A DNA stretch of 64,000 nucleotides, from NCBI RefSeq assembly GCF_030581005.1, contig NZ_JAUQSX010000011.1, forward strand, positions 177,222 through 241,221, in the 5' to 3' direction. The notes beneath the pieces were generated by a model. That model searched no databases, had not been told where the DNA came from, and saw nothing but the letters and a program-made list of their open reading frames with translations. Each line of letters opens with the position of its first letter. Position 1 is the first letter of the stretch. Below are positions 62,576 to 64,000 of the stretch, piece by piece. Position numbers and translations under genes: made by a program. The stretch is from Hymenobacter mellowenesis (GTDB taxonomy: Bacteria > Bacteroidota > Bacteroidia > Cytophagales > Hymenobacteraceae).

Positions 62576-63403
62576 TTAAAAGCCGATGGAATTGCCGCCG
62601 TCCACGGGCAGGGAGGCGCCGGTGATGTAGCGGGCCGCATCGGAAGACAGGAAAACGGCCGCGTTGCCGATGTCTTCGGGTTGGCCAAACTTGCCCATGG
62701 GCGTGCGGCGCATGGCGCGGTCGCGGCGGTCGGGGTCGGAGTTCATGGCCGTGCGGCTCATGGCGGTTTCGATGAAGCCCGGCGCGATGGCATTCACCCG
62801 CACGCCGTGGCCCGAGAACTCCGAGGCCAGCACCTTCACCATGCCCTCCACCGCCGACTTGGAGGCCGCGTAGGCCACCACGCGGTCGATGCCGTAGTAG
62901 GCGGCCATCGAGGAAATCATCAGGATGCAGCCTTTTTGGCGGGCCATCATGCGGCTGGCACAGGCCCGTGTGAGGGCAAATACCGAGTGCAGGTTGGTGT
63001 GCAGAATGCGGCTGAAGTCCTCGTCGGTTACTTCCAGCGCGGGCTTTTTCAGGTTGATGCCGGCGTTGTTCACCAGGATGTCGAGCGGACCGTGGGTGGC
63101 TTCCACCTCGGCCACCATGGCATCGATGGCTGATAAGTCAGTCACGTCGTTCACCACGTACTGCACCGATTCGCCGATGGACTCGGCCGCCTCGCGCAGC
63201 ACCGCCTCGCGCCGGCCCGTGATGATGACCGTGGCCCCGGCCGCCGCCATGCACTGCGCAATGGCCAGCCCAATGCCCGTGCCGCCGCCGGTTATCAGCG
63301 CCCGCTTGCCCGCGAGCGAAAACACGTCGGCGTGCTGCGGCTGTGTTTGGCTGGTGGTTGTTTCGGCGGGGCCGTTTTGGCCGTTGGAAAACAGGTTTTG
63401 CAT
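62576..63403 (-). CDS. SDR oxidoreductase, gluconate 5-dehydrogenase/KduD-like
   Basis: A 275-residue classical SDR with TGGGTGIG in the cofactor loop, NNAG, the catalytic Ser (MISSMAAYYG), the YAASK Tyr/Lys pair and the C-terminal PVDGGNSIGF typical of the family. It resembles gluconate 5-dehydrogenases and 2-deoxy-gluconate or keto-deoxy-uronate dehydrogenases (KduD). Placed between GH67 and SusC in a glucuronoxylan locus, it may act on the released glucuronic acid or its catabolites, for example as a fructuronate or mannonate-type reductase. Confidence 0.85.
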   Translation of the reverse strand: MQNLFSNGQNGPAETTTSQTQPQHADVFSLAGKRALITGGGTGIGLAIAQCMAAAGATVIITGRREAVLREAAESIGESVQYVVNDVTDLSAIDAMVAEVEATHGPLDILVNNAGINLKKPALEVTDEDFSRILHTNLHSVFALTRACASRMMARQKGCILMISSMAAYYGIDRVVAYAASKSAVEGMVKVLASEFSGHGVRVNAIAPGFIETAMSRTAMNSDPDRRDRAMRRTPMGKFGQPEDIGNAAVFLSSDAARYITGASLPVDGGNSIGF

Positions 63404-63433
63404 CTTAGGGGGGAGCGGTTTTGCTAGATTGAA

Positions 63434-64000
63434 TTATTTGAGCTGGTAGAGGTCGACCAGGGTTTTAACCTCGGCCAGGGTGCGCGCGGGCGGCGCGAAA
63501 GGGGCTGGCAGCGGCTGCTTGGCGTAGGTCTGGAAGTAGAGCACGCAGGCATCGCGCCACCACAGCGCCTCGCGCCGCTGAATGGCCAGCCGGGCCGCCA
63601 CGTCGGCGTGCAGGGCCGGGTCTACGGCGGGCTTGGCGGCGGCCCACTGCTGCTGCATCCAGGTCACCGAGTCGGCGCCGGTGTAGTAGCGCGTCACCAG
63701 TTCGTTCCAGAGGGTGCGGCCGGTGGGCAGCGGCTGCGTCCAGCCCACGTGGTGGAACCAGAGCAGGTAGTTGAGCGGAGTGGTTTTGGCATCGCCCCAC
63801 TGCTTTTGCACACCCGGCGAATAGAGCGCCAGCGCGTTGGAGCCGGTGGCGGTGCGGTCGAAGCCCAGGCCCACGGCGTCGGCTTTGTGGTAGTACACGG
63901 CGGTCCAGTCGGGGCGGCCGGCTTCGGCCAGCCAGGGCTCGGGGCCGTAGTGAATGTTCTGGCCCATGATGTGGTGCAGGCCCAGCGGCGTGGTGTAGCG
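63434..64000 (-). CDS. GH67 alpha-glucuronidase, C-terminal part (cut by window edge)
   Basis: The frame is open to the end of the window, and 188 residues of the C-terminus are visible. They begin RYTTPLGLHHIMGQNIHYGPEPW and continue FDRTATGSNALALYSP and LNYLLWFHHVGWTQPLPTGRTLWNELVTRYYTG, a clear GH67 C-terminal domain, ending VDLYQLK. The start and catalytic Glu/Asp residues lie beyond the window. GH67 releases (4-O-methyl)-glucuronic acid from the non-reducing end of xylo-oligosaccharides, usually in the periplasm or cytoplasm. It is upstream of the SDR (30-base gap) and is likely near the head of the locus. Confidence 0.92.
   Translation of the reverse strand, partial: RYTTPLGLHHIMGQNIHYGPEPWLAEAGRPDWTAVYYHKADAVGLGFDRTATGSNALALYSPGVQKQWGDAKTTPLNYLLWFHHVGWTQPLPTGRTLWNELVTRYYTGADSVTWMQQQWAAAKPAVDPALHADVAARLAIQRREALWWRDACVLYFQTYAKQPLPAPFAPPARTLAEVKTLVDLYQLK

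Overview
The window is a GC-rich stretch of a Bacteroidota chromosome, most likely Hymenobacter or a close relative in the Hymenobacteraceae. The evidence is a SusC/SusD pair, C-terminal type IX secretion sorting domains, a PID-CTERM-type small protein, a 287-residue Bacteroidota-type RpoD sigma factor, and several promoters with the Bacteroidota -7 box TAnnTTTG. The genus is inferred from style and gene content, not from a search. I see no rRNA, tRNA or CRISPR array.

Region 1 (1-4.7 kb) looks like a mobile or plasmid-derived island. It has a frameshifted Fic gene behind a small overlapping ORF, an ArdC-type antirestriction/zincin protein, a 45-residue ORF, and two hypothetical proteins that share a module. 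A ~70-bp upstream element is duplicated in front of ArdC and in front of the 45-residue ORF. An RpoD-type sigma factor (4.9-5.7 kb) follows.

Region 2 (6-28 kb) is rich in genes for handling reactive aromatics, quinones and aldehydes: extradiol (DOPA-type) and VOC ring-cleavage dioxygenases, an MhqD-like esterase, zinc and MDR dehydrogenases, SDR, FMN reductase, LLM flavin oxidoreductase, glutathione-independent formaldehyde dehydrogenase, and a TolC-HlyD-MFS efflux operon. It also holds two AraC-type and two Crp/Fnr-type regulators. Two small regulons can be read from the DNA. Four promoters carry a CTTA..CTAG..TAAG palindrome about 37 bp from a -7 box, the class II activator position for a Crp-type protein. 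Two further promoters (efflux operon and alcohol dehydrogenase) share a 26-bp element at identical spacing, and one copy lies just upstream of an araC gene. A YceI gene here is interrupted by a stop codon.

Region 3 (28-31.9 kb) holds a GH95 alpha-L-fucosidase, a small lipoprotein and a PID-CTERM protein.

Region 4 (31.9-64 kb, all on the minus strand) is a large xylan utilisation locus. Read in transcription order it has GH67 alpha-glucuronidase (cut by the window edge), SDR, SusC, SusD, a SASA-type acetylesterase, xylulokinase, xylose isomerase, transketolase, GH10 xylanase, GH115 alpha-glucuronidase, GH43 xylosidase, an unknown protein, GH3 xylosidase, a truncated GH67 remnant, a GH98 enzyme and a secreted multidomain GH10 xylanase. 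Together they cover extracellular backbone cleavage, acetyl and glucuronosyl removal, import, conversion to xylose, and entry into the pentose phosphate pathway. No PUL regulator is encoded here, but a 44-bp near-perfect palindrome made of two abutting LacI-type operators (36.2 kb), with a diverged copy at 40.7 kb, suggests control by a LacI-family protein encoded elsewhere.
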